From Planctomycetota bacterium (GTDB lineage Bacteria > Planctomycetota > Brocadiia > JAJRTI01), in assembly GCA_024278415.1 (NCBI GenBank), contig JAJRTI010000279.1:1-6623 (forward strand): 6,623 bases of DNA. The letters are read 5' to 3'. Below, one piece after another: positions 5,377-6,623 of the stretch (the stretch's first letter is position 1; every line of letters begins with the position of its first letter). A program made the translations under genes and the position numbers. A model generated the notes under the pieces. It saw only the letters and a list, made by a program, of their open reading frames with translations. It was not told where the DNA came from and did no database searches.

Positions 5377-6378
5377 CTACGCCAACGCGACCGGCGCGCC
5401 GGTGTCGATCGACGCGTTCATTGCGTTCACGGTCGCGAGCGTCTTGGCTCCGTCCGCGAACGGGCTGCGAATGTTCGACGTGTCTCCGGTGCGCACCGCG
5501 CGGAGGAACTCCTCCATCTCCCAATAGTGGATGTCGCCGGTGGGCGAAGCGTCGAACTGCTCGTCCACGTTCTTATCGCCGATCCACCCTTCCACGCGAT
5601 CATTCAGGCGCAGCGTGAGCCGGAACTCCGCGCCGGTCAGTGTGATCTCGGCGACGAACTTCGTGTACGCCCACGAGTGTGCGTGGCCGCCCGAGGCTCC
5701 GTTCGCGAAGCGCATGTTCGTGCTCGACGAATCTTCGACCGTGAATTCCGGATCTTTGGGGCACACCACGTTGTTGCCCAGCGTGTGCACCTGCGTCAGG
5801 TCGCCAGCGATGAAGCGGATGAGGTCCATGACGTGGATCGCTTGGTCCACAACGTGGCCGCCGGATTTTTCCTTGATGAAGAACCACCCGGGAATCTTGC
5901 GGCCAATGGCCGGGCCGCAGAGGAACGTGCTCTGCACCAAGTTGATGGCCTGGCCTTCGAGGAGCGACTTGAGGCAGTCGACCGCCGGCAGGTAGCGATA
6001 CATGAAGCCCACGGACACGATGTTGCCGGATTTGGCGACGAGATCCACGATCTCGGCCGCATCCGCGTCGGTGCGCGCCGGCGGCTTCTCGGTGAAGACC
6101 GGGATCATGCGGTCGCAGGCGCGGGCGATCACGTCCTTGCGCACGGTGGGGGGGGTGCAGAGGATGACCGCGTCGAGCGCATCCTCCTTGTCGAAGAGTT
6201 CGTTGAAGTCGGCATAGGGCCGGGCGCCGAGCGAGTCAGCCGCCTCTTTCAGGTTGGCCTCGTCCACGTCAGCCACGGCGACGACCTTGTTGCCGCCAAT
6301 GGCGTCGAGGTTCTTGCGGTGGGCCTTGGCGATGCCGCCAGTGCCGACGATGGCGAGTCGAAGTTCCGGGTCGCTCAT
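5377..6378 (-). CDS. Gfo/Idh/MocA-family NAD(P)-dependent oxidoreductase
   Basis: This 333-residue protein is full length for the family. It begins with a Rossmann strand and dinucleotide loop, 'LAIVGTGGIAKAH' (8-20), then 'VVAVADVD' (32-39) ending in Asp39. Next come 'AVILCTPP' (70-77) and the family EKP motif E97-K98-P99, whose Lys is a catalytic/NAD-contact residue. The C-terminal alpha/beta domain carries the motif 'GGHVVDQAIHVMDLIRFIAG' (173-192) with D178 and H182 at the usual active-site positions. Such cytoplasmic enzymes oxidise or reduce hydroxyl groups of sugars, inositols or related compounds; the substrate cannot be told from sequence. ATG 6378 is supported by AAGGAG 6 nt upstream. 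It converges on the TPR gene and appears to be a single-gene unit. The large expansion of this family in Planctomycetes-like bacteria fits the setting. Confidence 0.93.
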   Translation of the reverse strand: MSDPELRLAIVGTGGIAKAHRKNLDAIGGNKVVAVADVDEANLKEAADSLGARPYADFNELFDKEDALDAVILCTPPTVRKDVIARACDRMIPVFTEKPPARTDADAAEIVDLVAKSGNIVSVGFMYRYLPAVDCLKSLLEGQAINLVQSTFLCGPAIGRKIPGWFFIKEKSGGHVVDQAIHVMDLIRFIAGDLTQVHTLGNNVVCPKDPEFTVEDSSSTNMRFANGASGGHAHSWAYTKFVAEITLTGAEFRLTLRLNDRVEGWIGDKNVDEQFDASPTGDIHYWEMEEFLRAVRTGDTSNIRSPFADGAKTLATVNAMNASIDTGAPVALA

Positions 6379-6384
6379 GGGGGG

Positions 6385-6390
6385 CTCCTT
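6385..6390 (-). promoter_or_regulatory. Ribosome binding site of the oxidoreductase gene
   Basis: On the minus strand AAGGAG precedes ATG 6378 by six C residues. It is a strong, well-spaced Shine-Dalgarno sequence and decides the start. Confidence 0.8.
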
Positions 6391-6429
6391 GTGGGGTGAG
6401 ATACTCCGCGGGGTCGATGAAAGCGCGAT

Positions 6430-6459
6430 ACGTTACACGCCCGGCAGAAGTGAAGTCAA
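6430..6459 (-). promoter_or_regulatory. Possible sigma-70-type promoter of the oxidoreductase gene
   Basis: Reading the minus strand, TTGACT (6459-6454) matches five of six bases of the -35 consensus. After an 18-bp spacer, TAACGT (6435-6430) keeps the key T, A and final T of a -10 box. Transcription would start near 6423, giving a leader of about 45 nt before ATG 6378. The -10 match is weak. Confidence 0.3.
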
Positions 6460-6623
6460 GACGGCATATGCGATCCTCCCGCAGACGCCCAGCCTGTGTG
6501 CGTTTGGCGCCAGGGCCATGCCCCTTGCCAACTCGCCTGCCGCGTAGTGGCGCAGTGGCGCCCGCGGGAGTCGTCCGTCTCGAAGCAGAGAGCGGATCAG
6601 AGCAATGATGCAACACCTGGGCA

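Larger units (their letters stand above)
6379..6623. other. Non-coding region upstream of the oxidoreductase gene
   Basis: Besides the ribosome binding site and possible promoter, I see only small repeats. There is a direct repeat AGTGGCGC x2 (6546-6561), and a distant inverted repeat in which 6476-6489 and 6557-6570 match at 12 of 14 positions. The short frames crossing it have no recognisable protein character. The neighbouring gene on this side lies beyond the window. Confidence 0.5.

Noticed and set aside
5341..6399. 352-codon + strand frame across the oxidoreductase gene
   Set aside because: It is antisense to a complete Gfo/Idh/MocA protein with all family motifs and is rich in Arg/Val/His as expected for a shadow.

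Overview
The window is GC-rich bacterial chromosome carrying genes typical of the Planctomycetota/Verrucomicrobiota/Lentisphaerota group or the related Hydrogenedentota. The evidence is a prepilin-like protein with an H-X9-DG tail, a DUF1573 protein, a degenerate 5'-nucleotidase fold joined to a cytochrome c554-type tetraheme domain, and a Gfo/Idh/MocA oxidoreductase. The spacers hold short GC-rich or purine-rich tandem and inverted repeats. The phylum is inferred from gene families and repeat style; there is no marker gene to prove it.

Layout. Positions 2-1222 (+) hold the 3' part of one gene for a secreted multiheme c-type cytochrome. It is cut in two by a low-complexity purine-rich insert at about 567-680 that contributes exactly one in-frame stop (TAA 611-613). 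The reading frame is the same on both sides. Positions 1223-1782 have no convincing gene and are a mosaic of repeats: 10-bp CAGATGGC-type units, a long imperfect hairpin, a nested double hairpin, a 12-bp GC-rich hairpin and a smaller hairpin. Positions 1783-5251 (+) look like an operon of three genes: a type IV prepilin-like/pseudopilin protein, a secreted DUF1573 protein, and a membrane-anchored TPR protein whose start lies 6 nt after the previous stop. Positions 5252-5376 are a short convergent spacer with a strong imperfect hairpin. Positions 5377-6378 (-) encode a complete NAD(P)-dependent Gfo/Idh/MocA dehydrogenase with a good ribosome binding site and a possible promoter. Positions 6379-6623 appear non-coding.

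How the genes may work together. The three-gene + strand block suggests a cell-envelope function: a pseudopilin-type protein inserted by its N-terminal helix, a secreted beta-rich DUF1573 protein and a TPR scaffold tethered to the membrane. No partner or substrate can be named from the sequence. The cytochrome (extracytoplasmic electron transfer) and the sugar/inositol-type dehydrogenase look functionally independent. I see no phage, transposase, CRISPR, rRNA or tRNA gene. The most unusual things are the insert that splits the cytochrome gene in frame, and the repeat DNA that appears to supply part of the prepilin leader peptide.
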